Positions 16,189 to 24,464 of a DNA stretch of 51,582 nucleotides are shown here, one piece after another. A program made the translations under genes and the position numbers. The notes under the pieces were generated by a model. It worked only from the letters and a program-made list of their open reading frames with translations. It was not told the origin of the DNA and did no database searches. Each line of letters opens with the position of its first letter. Position 1 is the stretch's first letter. Source of the DNA: an uncultured Amphritea sp. (lineage in GTDB: Bacteria > Pseudomonadota > Gammaproteobacteria > Pseudomonadales > Balneatricaceae); assembly GCF_937127095.1 (NCBI RefSeq), contig NZ_CAKZLP010000091.1, positions 1 through 51,582 of the forward strand. Direction: 5' to 3'.

Positions 16189-16689
16189 CTATATTTTTAT
16201 AACTTTGGTGTTTGCTAGCAGGTCATGCAGGCAGCGGTTTTCTTTACTGAAGATAAACAGTGAGTCGATGATGCCGATGAACTGTCCGGCAAAGGGGATC
16301 TGGCTAATGACAAATATAGGCAGGTAACGGATACCAAAGACCTTCGAGAAAGGCAGTAATTGATTGGTATCATAATCAACCACCCGGATATTAAACATCT
16401 TTTTGGCAATAGTCTGGCCGGACGTGGCTAACAGATAACCGTTGAGAAGCAGATAGGAGAGCAATATTCCTACGCTCATCATCAATTCGGATGCTTGAGG
16501 TAGCTGGTCAAGCGTTAACAGGCTGGATACGCCGAGGGCTACCTGGACAACAATGAACAGTAGCAGAATCAGAATCGTATCGATGAGAGCCGCCCAGAAT
16601 CGTGTCCAGCGACCAGCGAGAACAACCTCGTTCTTGCTATATACTTCCAGATTTGCGTGTGGGGTGGAGTAGATGTTTTCGTCATTCAT
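16189..16689 (-). CDS. RDD-family membrane protein
   Basis: This 166-residue protein carries the RDD signature: GRWTRFWAALIDTILILLLF with the Arg and Asp positions in the first helix, a second hydrophobic segment (LMMSVGILLSYLLLNGYLLA), and TSGQTIAKKMFNIRVVDYDT. It ends ENRCLHDLLANTKVIKI, also typical. RDD proteins are small transporters or regulators of unclear function. The ATG at 16689 is preferred because GGAT lies upstream and the extension to 16731 is not family-like. Confidence 0.8.
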   Translation of the reverse strand: MNDENIYSTPHANLEVYSKNEVVLAGRWTRFWAALIDTILILLLFIVVQVALGVSSLLTLDQLPQASELMMSVGILLSYLLLNGYLLATSGQTIAKKMFNIRVVDYDTNQLLPFSKVFGIRYLPIFVISQIPFAGQFIGIIDSLFIFSKENRCLHDLLANTKVIKI

Positions 16690-16810
16690 AGTGACTATCC
16701 TTAGTGTTCTATGTGTGTTTGGCTGAATCAAAGCCTGCCTGAAAACAAATGCCCTGGCAATTGATACTCCTGTATTTGCGGCTTATCCTAGCAAGGAAAG
16801 CGAAGCTTTA

Positions 16811-16850
16811 CGTCTAGCTCCTAGCAGGCGCAAAGCGCCGTTCTAGCAAC
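16811..16850. repeat. REP-like short hairpin repeat (copy 2)
   Basis: CGTCTAGCTCCTAGCA is followed by GGCGC-AAA-GCGCC (16827-16839) and GTTCTAGCAAC. The CTAGC flanks are the same as in the 43-46 kb copies, while the stem sequence differs but still pairs perfectly. It is placed two bases from the LuxR stop codon. Confidence 0.65.
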
Positions 16851-16852
16851 TT

Positions 16853-17674
16853 TTACGCATTAGCCGTAGGGTCCAGTTCTTTGAGGTGGGCCAGGAATAG
16901 CGTAAAGATATCGGACTGGGTGGAGGTGTTTAGCCGGGTGTGGATATTCTTGCGGTGGACTTTTACAGTGCCCAGGCTGATATCCAGCATATTCGCTATG
17001 GCTTTTGACGAGTGCCCCTGCAGAATCAATCCCGCAATCTGCTGTTCTCTTGGGGTAAGTACGCCGCTGCCGAAGGTGCTGATCGCTTGATTCATAGCGC
17101 CCTCTGATTTTTCGTATTTAACAAACTCCTGGGACTGCGATAACCAGAACTGGCGAATGATCGATTTGACGACGGGATAGATATTATTCAGACGACTGAG
17201 TTCAGCCCGGGTGATGGTGCCGCGGCTGGTTCTGCGCCCCAGTGAGATGGCGCAGCTGACTTTAGCGTCCAGTTCTATAACCAGATTGATCTCATCAATC
17301 AGGTCAAACTCTTTATAGCAGTTTTGATAATATTCAGTGGTTTCAAAACTGTCGGGAGCGATGTCGATCAGCCGGCTGACGCCCTCTCCCAGGCTGCCGC
17401 TGCGGATGGCATTAAACAGGGGGTCGAGAATGTAGGCCCGGTTGATATAGTTGTGCAGTGTCAGGCTCTGCTCTGCCGGGTCAGTGGGATGAAGAATGAG
17501 TGGTTTCAGGGATTTTCTGAAAGTCACAACCAGCATGCTATCAAAGTGGCACTGACAGGCGAGAAACTTTTCCAGCATGCCGCCAAAACTGGGCAGGCGG
17601 ATGGTGTCGATAAGCGCAGCAAGATCCTTTTGCCAGTTTTCAGACGCGGTGTGCTGTGCACTGATGCTTTGCAT
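16853..17674 (-). CDS. LuxR-type regulator beside the spuC-type aminotransferase
   Basis: The 273-residue protein ends in a LuxR/FixJ helix-turn-helix (LTPREQQIAGLILQGHSSKA, LDISLGTVKVHRKNIHTRLN). Its N-terminal ~200 residues do not show the autoinducer-binding pattern or a receiver Asp pocket. It shares a TTEYYQNCYKEFDLIDEINL-type segment with the second LuxR gene at 37.8 kb, so the two are paralogues. GGAG precedes the ATG. It lies just downstream of the aminotransferase gene on the same strand; control of amine catabolism is inferred from the repeated neighbourhood. Confidence 0.8.
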   Translation of the reverse strand: MQSISAQHTASENWQKDLAALIDTIRLPSFGGMLEKFLACQCHFDSMLVVTFRKSLKPLILHPTDPAEQSLTLHNYINRAYILDPLFNAIRSGSLGEGVSRLIDIAPDSFETTEYYQNCYKEFDLIDEINLVIELDAKVSCAISLGRRTSRGTITRAELSRLNNIYPVVKSIIRQFWLSQSQEFVKYEKSEGAMNQAISTFGSGVLTPREQQIAGLILQGHSSKAIANMLDISLGTVKVHRKNIHTRLNTSTQSDIFTLFLAHLKELDPTANA

Positions 17675-17798
17675 AGCGGGGCTCCTGCTCTGGGCTTTGA
17701 AGTGTAAAAAGATCCGACTGCCGTTATCCGCAATGATTAGTTACGCATAATTGGCAAGACGCAATACCGGTAATATTGATCTTGTGCAGTCGAATAAT

Positions 17799-17831
17799 GG
17801 AGGTCAGAAATGTTCATTATTTCTGACCTCC
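17799..17831 (-). terminator. 12-bp perfect inverted repeat after the aminotransferase gene
   Basis: GGAGGTCAGAAA and TTTCTGACCTCC form a perfect 12-bp stem around a 9-base loop, 53 bases after the spuC-type stop codon on the minus strand. Only a weak T-rich tail follows (CATTATT), so it may act as a terminator or as a 3'-end stabiliser. Confidence 0.55.
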
Positions 17832-17883
17832 GCCTGCATAACGATAGTGAAAGAATTATGCAGTTTAACGGTGAACGGGCTGA

Positions 17884-19263
17884 TCAGCTGACTGACTTCA
17901 GGGTCAGGTCAAAGCACAGGCGTACTTTTTCGCACAGCTCATCGACTTCTTCATGGCTGATAACTAGCGGTGGTGATAGTACCATCCGGCTGCCAACCGC
18001 ACGCATAATCAGGCCGTTATTAAAACAGTGGTCACGGCAGATCATGCCGATATTAACTTCATCGGCGTACAGCTCTTTTGGCGCTTTGTTTTTCACCAGA
18101 GCAAGACCTGCGATCAGACCAATACCTTCAATATGGCCAACCAGTGGGTGGTCGGCAACCGCTTCACGAAGTTTATTCTGGAAGTAAGGCCCGATATCTT
18201 TGGCAACATACTCAACGATGTTTTCTTTCTTCATCAGTTGAATGTTGGCAATGGCAACAGCGGCTGCAACCGGGTGCCCGGAGTAAGTGAAACCGTGATT
18301 GAAGTCGTCATTATGCTCAATAAAGGCATTGGCAATACGATCGCCAATAGCGACAGCAGCGATCGGCAAATAACCTGAAGAGAGGCCTTTAGCCATGGAT
18401 ATAATGTCGGGTTTAAAGCCAAAGGTTTCACAGCCAAACCAGCTTCCGGTACGGCCAAAGCCACAAATGACTTCATCAGCCGCCAGCAGAATGTCGTACT
18501 TATCGCAGATCTTCTGAATCTCTGTCCAGTAGTTGGCCGGTGGCACGATGACACCTCCCGCCCCCTGAATCGGCTCGCCGACAAAGGCTGCAACATTATC
18601 AGGACCCACTTCCAGAATTTTATCTTCCAGCGCTTTCGCGCAGGCAATACCGAACTCTTCTTCGGTCATATCACCGGCTTCACCATACCAGTATGGCTGG
18701 CGGATACGGGTGATGTTTGACACCATCGGGCCGCCCTGTTTGTGCATTCCACTCATGCCGCCAAGGCTGGTGCCGCCCAGAGTACTGCCGTGATAAGCGT
18801 TTTCACGGGCGATAAGAATGTTGCGATACGGTTTGCCTTTGATAGCCCAGTACTGACGAACCATGCGGATAATCGTGTCTATGGCTTCAGAGCCAGAGTT
18901 GGCGAAAAAGATATGATTCAGGTCGTAGGGGGTGACACTGGCGATCTCTTTGGCTAGCTCTGCCGCAGGTGTGTGGGTGGTCTGAAAAAAGGTGTTGTAA
19001 TAGGCCAGCTGCTTCATCTGCTTGTCGGATGCTTCAATCAGTTCTTTTCGGCCGTAACCCATATTGACGCACCACAAACCCGCCATACCGTCGATAATTT
19101 TATTACCTTCGCTATCCCACAGATAAACGCCCTCAGCATGGGTGATTACCCGTGCTCCTTTCTTGTTCAGAGCACCCGTGTTGGTGAAGGGGTGCATATG
19201 ATGGCCTGCATCGATGGACTGCACATCTGCGGTAATTGATGTGTTGCTGTTATGTTCGTGCAT
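17884..19263 (-). CDS. spuC: Polyamine (putrescine):pyruvate aminotransferase, SpuC type
   Basis: This class III PLP aminotransferase would move the amino group of putrescine or another diamine to pyruvate, giving an aminoaldehyde. The 459-residue protein matches Pseudomonas SpuC throughout: GVYLWDSEGNKIIDGMAGLW, FFANSGSEAIDT, GEPIQGAGGVIVPPANYW, LLAADEVICGFGRTGSWFGC and the PLP lysine in SMAKGLSSGYLP. GGGAGAG lies six bases before ATG 19263; the upstream extension is not family-like. Two GTGATCAC palindromes precede the gene, so it probably belongs to the GntR regulon encoded next to it. Confidence 0.88.
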   Translation of the reverse strand: MHEHNSNTSITADVQSIDAGHHMHPFTNTGALNKKGARVITHAEGVYLWDSEGNKIIDGMAGLWCVNMGYGRKELIEASDKQMKQLAYYNTFFQTTHTPAAELAKEIASVTPYDLNHIFFANSGSEAIDTIIRMVRQYWAIKGKPYRNILIARENAYHGSTLGGTSLGGMSGMHKQGGPMVSNITRIRQPYWYGEAGDMTEEEFGIACAKALEDKILEVGPDNVAAFVGEPIQGAGGVIVPPANYWTEIQKICDKYDILLAADEVICGFGRTGSWFGCETFGFKPDIISMAKGLSSGYLPIAAVAIGDRIANAFIEHNDDFNHGFTYSGHPVAAAVAIANIQLMKKENIVEYVAKDIGPYFQNKLREAVADHPLVGHIEGIGLIAGLALVKNKAPKELYADEVNIGMICRDHCFNNGLIMRAVGSRMVLSPPLVISHEEVDELCEKVRLCFDLTLKSVS

Positions 19264-19354
19264 TGAGTCTCTCCCAACCAGACACCGGATGTAAACACTT
19301 TGCCGGTGCATAAATAAAACGATCAAAGGAATCGAAATAATCTAGTCGATTCTA

Positions 19355-19384
19355 TTTTGTGATCACTATTTTGTGATCACAAAA
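19355..19384. promoter_or_regulatory. Two GntR-type operators upstream of spuC
   Basis: The core GTGATCAC occurs at 19359-19366 and 19373-19380, 14 bases apart. The second is the centre of a perfect 16-bp palindrome, TTTTGTGATCACAAAA. The same core recurs upstream of puuA, on the other side of the gene for the GntR regulator. Binding by that regulator is an inference. Confidence 0.7.
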
Positions 19385-19398
19385 ATATAATGTCAACA

Positions 19399-19436
19399 GA
19401 AAAAATCCCGAAAGGTGAAAGTTACCTTCCGGGATT
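19399..19436 (-). terminator. Rho-independent terminator of the GntR gene
   Basis: On the minus strand AATCCCGGAAGGT pairs with ACCTTTCGGGATT (near-perfect) and is followed by TTTTCTG. It lies 50 bases after the gntR stop and just upstream of the spuC operators. Confidence 0.8.
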
Positions 19437-19486
19437 GGGTGTTGTGTTGCTGCTTGATCAGGCGGGTTGAGTGTGTCAGATGAGGC

Positions 19487-20194
19487 TTAGTGGGCTGAGT
19501 TTTCAATGAAAGTGTGCAGCATTTCGGGGGTTCCGGCAAAGGCGATGCCTTCACGGATATCGGCTGCAATCGCTACTTGCAGGGCGTAAGCGTCCTTTTT
19601 TTCGATAGCGGACATCGCTTCATTGTGCCGGTCAACCAGATAATGTTCTTCCAGTTCGCTGGTGGCCATGCGCATAAAAGGTCCCAGTTGTAGCCACAGA
19701 CTTTCGATCAGTGGCAGGGTGACCTGATGTGGGTTGGCGGTATAGAGGGCGCGGTGGAAGCTTTGGTTGAGTATGCTGATCTGCCCGAGATTGTCCTCTT
19801 CCTGTGCCTGATCGATCAGACCGTCAATAGAGCGCAGCTGTTCCAGGCGTTCACTATCAATATAGGGAAGGGCGCGGGCTGCTGCGTGAGACTCAATAGC
19901 GATACGTGCTTCGCACAGTTCATTGAATTTCATCGCTGTCATTTTTGGCACCATCACCCGGCGGTTGCCTTGAATTTCCAGCGCATTTTCCGCAGCTAAC
20001 TGGCGCAAGGCTTCACGCACAGGCATGGGGCTAACATCCAGAATGCCGGCCAGTTCGCGGATGGTAAGTACCCTCCCGGGGAGGATCTCACCGTACATAA
20101 CGGCGTTGCGCAGAGTCTGGTATACCCATTGGGTGATAGTTACAGACTCGTTGCGTTCAGTTAAGGTTATTTTAATCGGAGATTTCTTGTCCAT
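19487..20194 (-). CDS. GntR/FadR-subfamily regulator, probable local polyamine regulator
   Basis: The 235-residue protein has an N-terminal GntR winged helix (YQTLRNAVMYGEILPGRVLT, IRELAGILDVSPMPVREALR) and an all-helical FCD domain (FNELCEARIAIESHAAARAL, then the metal- or ligand-site His residues in LNQSFHRALY and HNEAMSA). It sits between spuC and puuA, and TGTGATCACA-type palindromes flank it on both sides. It therefore takes the place that PuuR or PauR holds elsewhere. ATG 20194 is used; no strong ribosome binding site is visible for it or for the TTG at 20200. Confidence 0.87.
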   Translation of the reverse strand: MDKKSPIKITLTERNESVTITQWVYQTLRNAVMYGEILPGRVLTIRELAGILDVSPMPVREALRQLAAENALEIQGNRRVMVPKMTAMKFNELCEARIAIESHAAARALPYIDSERLEQLRSIDGLIDQAQEEDNLGQISILNQSFHRALYTANPHQVTLPLIESLWLQLGPFMRMATSELEEHYLVDRHNEAMSAIEKKDAYALQVAIAADIREGIAFAGTPEMLHTFIENSAH

Positions 20195-20256
20195 AATCAA
20201 AATTGGTTCTGGCCTTATTTCTCTGGGAACCTCAAAGTAGGTTCTCTTGTTGTAAT

Positions 20257-20355
20257 GCGATCACTAAATAGGTTACATGACATTTTTAACAGATGTCATT
20301 GTTGACCGCCACAAAAAAATGTGATCACATTGTTTTATTGATTGTGATCACAAAA
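20257..20355. promoter_or_regulatory. GntR-type operators between gntR and puuA
   Basis: Perfect GTGATCAC cores lie at 20321-20328 and 20344-20351, 23 bases apart, and a one-mismatch copy (GCGATCAC) lies at 20257-20264. The outer context is palindromic too (AATGTGATCACATT). The perfect pair is about 90-120 bases before puuA; the degenerate one is about 60 bases before gntR and may mediate autoregulation. Confidence 0.7.
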
Positions 20356-20438
20356 GCCTGTAGCTAAGCTAAAATGATTGCAACGGTATGTTGTGACCCG
20401 CCAGAGGGTGGGGATGAAAGATTTCGAGCGAGAATCTT

Positions 20439-21782
20439 ATGAAGTTTAAGAAAGAAAAAGATAAAGAGTTTGATCTGTTTATAGCTGACCTGAATGGTAA
20501 TTTACGGGGTAAGCGGCTACCAGCCAATGCAGCTGTTAAGGTATTTGACGAAGGCGTGAAACTGCCTCGTTCGGTTTTGGGGTTTGATTTCTGGGGTGAT
20601 GATGTTCTGGATAACGGCCTGGTTTTTGAAACCGGTGATATGGATGGTATCTGTATGCCGGTGGGTGATCGGGCGATACCTGTTCCCTGGTCTGAGGATC
20701 CTCGTGATCAGATTCTGGCAACCATGTTTAACCCGGACGGTACGCCGTTTGGTTGTGATCCCCGTCAGGTGCTGGCCGGTGTGGTCAAACGCTTTAAAGC
20801 GATGGGGCTGACCCCGGTTATGGCGACCGAGCTGGAATTCTATTTGATGGATGGCGAGTCCGAAGAGACTCAGCGTCCGCAGCCGCCAATCCTTTCTGAA
20901 GGGCATGGTCGTCGACTGAGTGAAACCGATTGTTACTCCATCGATGAGATGGATGGTCTGTCCTCTTTCTTTGCTGAAGTGCGTGAGGTTTGTGAGATTC
21001 AGGGGGTTCCGGCGGACACCATTATTTCTGAGCTGGGTCCGGGTCAGTTTGAGATCAACCTGTTGCATGTCAATGATCCGCTAATGGCGGGTGATCAGGC
21101 GATTATGTTTAAGCGTCTGATTAAAGGGATCTCGCGCAAGCATGGTTATTCTGCCACCTTTATGGCGAAACCCTATTCAGATAAAAGCGGTAACGGCTTC
21201 CACGTGCATTTTAGTCTGCTGGATGAAGCCGGTAATAATATCTTTGATGATGGCGGCGAAGATGGCACTGATATTCTTAAAAATGCGGTTGCTGGTCTGA
21301 TGCACACCATGTCTGACAGTATGCTGATCTTTGCGCCGCATATGAACTCCTATCGTCGCTTTATGGCGGGTGCGCATGCGCCAACGATTGCCACCTGGGG
21401 TTATGAGAATCGTACGGTGGCGATCCGTATTCCTGAAAGCCCATGTGAAGCCCGCCGAATTGAACATCGGGTATCAGGTGCCGATGCAAACCCTTATCTG
21501 GTGTTGGCGGCTATTCTGGCGGGCGCGTTGTACGGTATCGAAAACAAGCTGATGCCACCGGCTCCGATGGAAGGTGATGCGTATGCAGACGGTGATCAGG
21601 AGATGATTCTGCCGAATAAGTGGGATATCGCCACCGAGCTGTTTGCAGAGAGTGGTGTGCTTGAGGAGTACCTTGGTGAAGAGTTTATCCGGGTGTTTGC
21701 CGCAGCGAAGCGTCAGGAGCAGCGGAAGATTAACGAGCAGATCTCTGATATAGAGTATGATTCGTATTTGGGTCTTCTGTAA
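20439..21782 (+). CDS. puuA: Gamma-glutamylputrescine synthetase (glutamine synthetase family)
   Basis: PuuA joins glutamate to putrescine using ATP, the first step of the Puu pathway. The 447-residue protein belongs to the GS III/PuuA branch: ATELEFYLMDG and SELGPGQFEINL hold metal-binding Glu residues, GNGFHVHFSL holds the His-containing ATP/metal motif, and NRTVAIRIPESPCEARRIEH is the typical late motif. It opens with LFIADLNGNLRGKRLP as other members do. It follows the GntR operators and precedes the spuD leader, so it may be co-transcribed with the ABC operon. A second homologue lies at 32.7-34.0 kb. Confidence 0.88.
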   Translation: MKFKKEKDKEFDLFIADLNGNLRGKRLPANAAVKVFDEGVKLPRSVLGFDFWGDDVLDNGLVFETGDMDGICMPVGDRAIPVPWSEDPRDQILATMFNPDGTPFGCDPRQVLAGVVKRFKAMGLTPVMATELEFYLMDGESEETQRPQPPILSEGHGRRLSETDCYSIDEMDGLSSFFAEVREVCEIQGVPADTIISELGPGQFEINLLHVNDPLMAGDQAIMFKRLIKGISRKHGYSATFMAKPYSDKSGNGFHVHFSLLDEAGNNIFDDGGEDGTDILKNAVAGLMHTMSDSMLIFAPHMNSYRRFMAGAHAPTIATWGYENRTVAIRIPESPCEARRIEHRVSGADANPYLVLAAILAGALYGIENKLMPPAPMEGDAYADGDQEMILPNKWDIATELFAESGVLEEYLGEEFIRVFAAAKRQEQRKINEQISDIEYDSYLGLL

Positions 21783-21865
21783 CCTGTTGATATTAAATCA
21801 TTAGTTTATGATACCCAATGAGGGGTATATAGCTGACAGGGAGGTTGAAGTACATTTTTACTAGT

Positions 21866-22053
21866 TGCAGAAAATACTGCGACAGTCTGAGAAGCTTAAG
21901 TGCTGCCTTCCTGATCAGAGGAGGCAGTCATGACAATAACAACAAAAAAAATGTGGCTCTGATGAGCGCCGCAAAAACGGCATCTGCAGAGTTAATGCTT
22001 AGATCATGCAACAGCGAAGCTGCGATCTAAAGCACCAGAAATGGAGTAATAAA
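21866..22053 (+). promoter_or_regulatory. Conserved structured 5' leader of spuD (leader A)
   Basis: This 188-nt leader is homologous to the 186-nt leader in front of the third spuD paralogue at 42.1 kb. Shared elements in order are: hairpin TGCAG-AAAATA-CTGCG (21866-21881); the 19-nt block CTGAGAAGCTTAAGTGCTG (21887-21905); a bulged hairpin 21903-21927 with loop GATCAG; TCTGATGAGCGCCG with a GCCG/CGGC hairpin (21958-21981); and GAGTTAATGCTT (21989-22000). Stem bases differ between the copies in ways that keep pairing, while loops stay the same. A cis-acting RNA is inferred. Confidence 0.6.
21930..21962 (+). CDS. 10-codon upstream ORF in leader A
   Basis: ATG at 21930 follows the Shine-Dalgarno-like GAGG at 21921-21924 and encodes MTITTKKMWL. 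Its TGA overlaps a second ATG (TGATG, start 21962) that opens a 22-codon frame ending at 22030. The homologous leader B lacks both arrangements, so this may be chance or specific to leader A. Confidence 0.3.
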   Translation: MTITTKKMWL

Positions 22054-23145
22054 ATGAATCCGAAGAAACTTGGTCTTGCAGTCGCTCTGGCTGCATCAGT
22101 ATCCACTGCTGCCATGGCTGAAGAACAGGTTGTAAATTTTTACAACTGGTCCGATTACATCAGTCCGGAAATATTGGAAAACTTTACTAAAGAGACCGGA
22201 ATCAAAGTTAACTACGACGTTTATGATTCAAATGAGGTGCTTGAAGCTAAGCTGATGTCCGGTGGCACGGGTTACGATGTCGTTGTGCCGACAGGCTCTT
22301 TTCTTGAGCGTCAGGTGCAGGCAGGGATCTATGGCGAAATCGATCATAGTAAGTTGAGTAACTATGGCAACCTGGACCCTGTCATGCTGGAGAAAATTGC
22401 CCGTCATGATGCGGGTAACAAACATAATGTTCCCTATGCCTGGGGAACGATTGGTCTGGGGTATAACGTTGATCAGGTGAAAGCCCGCCTGGGCGATATG
22501 CCAGTTGATACGCTGGACCTGATTTTCAAGCCAGAGATCGTTGCAAAGCTGAAAGGCTGCGGTGTAACTCTGCTTGATTCGCCTGCTGAGGTTGTTTCTA
22601 TCGCGTTGAATTATTTGGGGCTTGATCCGAACTCTGAGAGCAAGGCAGATCTGGCCAAGGCAGAAACGCTGCTGAAATCTGTTCGCGATAGTTATCGGAA
22701 GTTTGACTCTTCCGCCTATATTTCTGATCTGGCAAACGGTGATAGCTGTGTTGCGCTGGGTTATAACGGTGATGTTTTGCAGGCTCAGGGGCGTGCGGAG
22801 GAAGCGGGGCAGGGTGTTAACATTGGTTACGTGATTCCGAAAGAGGGCACCATGGTGTGGTTTGATCTGTTGGCAATGCCTGCCGATGCCCCTCATAAAG
22901 AGTCTGCTTATAAGCTGATTGACTATATTCTCAGAGGAGACAGTGCTGCATCGATCTCTAACTTTGCATATTACGCGGTAGCCAATAAGGCGGCTGAACC
23001 GATGGTATTGGAGGAGGTGTTGAATAATCCCGGTATCTATCCTTCAGATGAAGTGAAGGCCAACCTGTTCACTCAGAACGCGCACACCGCTAAGTTTGAT
23101 CGTTTGCTGACCCGCACCTGGACCGGTATTAAGACTGGTCGATAA
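22054..23145 (+). CDS. spuD: Periplasmic polyamine-binding protein, SpuD/PotF type
   Basis: This 363-residue protein binds putrescine or spermidine in the periplasm for the ABC transporter encoded downstream. A signal peptide ends near AAMAEE, and the mature part begins VVNFYNWSDYISPEILENF, the family start. DVYDSNEVLEAKLMSGGTGYDVVVP and YAWGTIGLGYN are also diagnostic. ATG 22054 has GGAG upstream; the open frame extends to 22006 inside the leader. It is the first gene of the spuD-potG-potH-potI-like operon and one of three paralogues in the window. Confidence 0.9.
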   Translation: MNPKKLGLAVALAASVSTAAMAEEQVVNFYNWSDYISPEILENFTKETGIKVNYDVYDSNEVLEAKLMSGGTGYDVVVPTGSFLERQVQAGIYGEIDHSKLSNYGNLDPVMLEKIARHDAGNKHNVPYAWGTIGLGYNVDQVKARLGDMPVDTLDLIFKPEIVAKLKGCGVTLLDSPAEVVSIALNYLGLDPNSESKADLAKAETLLKSVRDSYRKFDSSAYISDLANGDSCVALGYNGDVLQAQGRAEEAGQGVNIGYVIPKEGTMVWFDLLAMPADAPHKESAYKLIDYILRGDSAASISNFAYYAVANKAAEPMVLEEVLNNPGIYPSDEVKANLFTQNAHTAKFDRLLTRTWTGIKTGR

Positions 23146-23282
23146 GTTTGCCTCTGGTGGGTGTTAATGCCCGCCGGGGTGAGTTATTCAGTAAGCCTTT
23201 GGGTTCTGTTCACTGAAGGCTTTATAAATAATTCTGGGGTTTGTTTCAGAACTCAGTTTATGAATATGTATTAAGGTGTCGT

Positions 23283-24464
23283 ATGACTTCAACCTCAATA
23301 ATAGAGCCGCAGAGTGACATCATCGCTGCGACATCACTTAAAGATTCCAGGTTGCCTCTTTGGAAGCAAGCGGGTGCAGAGCCTTTCTTGCGGATAGACA
23401 GCATCACCAAGAAGTTCGGTGAGTTTACCGCTGTCGATAATATCTCTCTGGATATCTACAAAAATGAACTGTTCTGCTTGTTAGGCGGTTCCGGTTCCGG
23501 CAAAAGTACCCTGTTGCGCATGCTGGCAGGTTTTGAATCTCCCACCAGTGGTCGCATTATTATTGATGGTGTTGATATGGCGGGTATCCAGCCATGGAAA
23601 CGCCCGGTCAATATGATGTTTCAGTCCTATGCCCTGTTTCCGCACCTGTCGGTAGAAGAGAACGTTGCCTTTGGCTTGAAGCGTGAAGGGCTTGATCGAT
23701 CTGAAGTGAAACAGCGCGTCGCTAAAATGCTCGATATGGTGCAGCTGGGTCACCTCGGTAAGCGTAAGCCTGATCAGCTTTCGGGCGGTCAGCGTCAGCG
23801 TGTTGCTCTCGCGCGCTCTCTGGTTAAGCGGCCTAAGTTGTTGCTGCTGGATGAGCCTCTGGGGGCTTTGGATAAGAAGCTCCGTGAAGAGACTCAATTT
23901 GAGCTGATCCGTATTCAGGAAGAGCTGGGCGTGACCTTTGTGGTGGTGACCCACGATCAGGAAGAGGCGATGACGCTGGCGAGTCGGATCGGTGTGATGA
24001 ACCACGGTCTTATTGTGCAGACCGCAGAGCCTCATGATGTGTATGAATACCCTAACAGCCGTTTTGTTGCTGAATTTATCGGCTCGGTTAACCTGTTTGA
24101 AGGGGTGGTGATAGAAGACCTGCCGGATTCTGTGCGGATCGACTCTAAAGATGCTGGAGCAATACTCTACGTTAACCACGGTATCAGCTGTGCGCCGAAC
24201 CAGAAAGTCCATGTAGCGCTGCGTCCTGAGAAGACTCAGATCAGCAAAGAAAAGCCGGAGCAGGCTGAAAACTGCATCCGTGGTGTGATCGAAGAGATCG
24301 CCTATATGGGTAGTCTGTCGGTTTACCGGGTGCGTTTGCCGAGTGGTAAGGAGGTGCGCGTCACTCAGCCCAATACTACCCGCGAACTGGGTGCCCGGCT
24401 CACCTGGAATGACGAAGTCTATCTTTTCTGGGATGTTGACAGCAGCGTGGTATTAACATCATGA
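23283..24464 (+). CDS. Polyamine ABC transporter ATP-binding protein, PotG/SpuF type
   Basis: The 393-residue protein has Walker A GGSGSGKST, Q-loop MMFQSYALFPHLSVEENVAF, signature LSGGQRQRVALARSL, Walker B LLLLDEPLGALD and the switch His in VVVTHDQEEAM. A C-terminal TOBE-type regulatory domain follows (IEEIAYMGSLSVYRVRLPSG). It powers polyamine import through the two permeases encoded next; its stop overlaps the next start. ATG 23283 has AAGGTG upstream. The 137-bp gap after spuD contains a weak AAGCCTT/AAGGCTT hairpin that may reduce readthrough, as is common after binding-protein genes. Confidence 0.9.
   Translation: MTSTSIIEPQSDIIAATSLKDSRLPLWKQAGAEPFLRIDSITKKFGEFTAVDNISLDIYKNELFCLLGGSGSGKSTLLRMLAGFESPTSGRIIIDGVDMAGIQPWKRPVNMMFQSYALFPHLSVEENVAFGLKREGLDRSEVKQRVAKMLDMVQLGHLGKRKPDQLSGGQRQRVALARSLVKRPKLLLLDEPLGALDKKLREETQFELIRIQEELGVTFVVVTHDQEEAMTLASRIGVMNHGLIVQTAEPHDVYEYPNSRFVAEFIGSVNLFEGVVIEDLPDSVRIDSKDAGAILYVNHGISCAPNQKVHVALRPEKTQISKEKPEQAENCIRGVIEEIAYMGSLSVYRVRLPSGKEVRVTQPNTTRELGARLTWNDEVYLFWDVDSSVVLTS

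Noticed and set aside
17799..17831. Regulator binding site between LuxR and spuC genes
   Set aside because: The dyad is at the 3' ends or far from both starts, so a transcript-end hairpin is more likely.
21958..21990. CTGATGAG in leader A, as in a hammerhead ribozyme core
   Set aside because: The GAAA that must follow stem II is missing, and no closing stems I/III or cleavage triplet could be placed. Leader B reads CTGATAAG.
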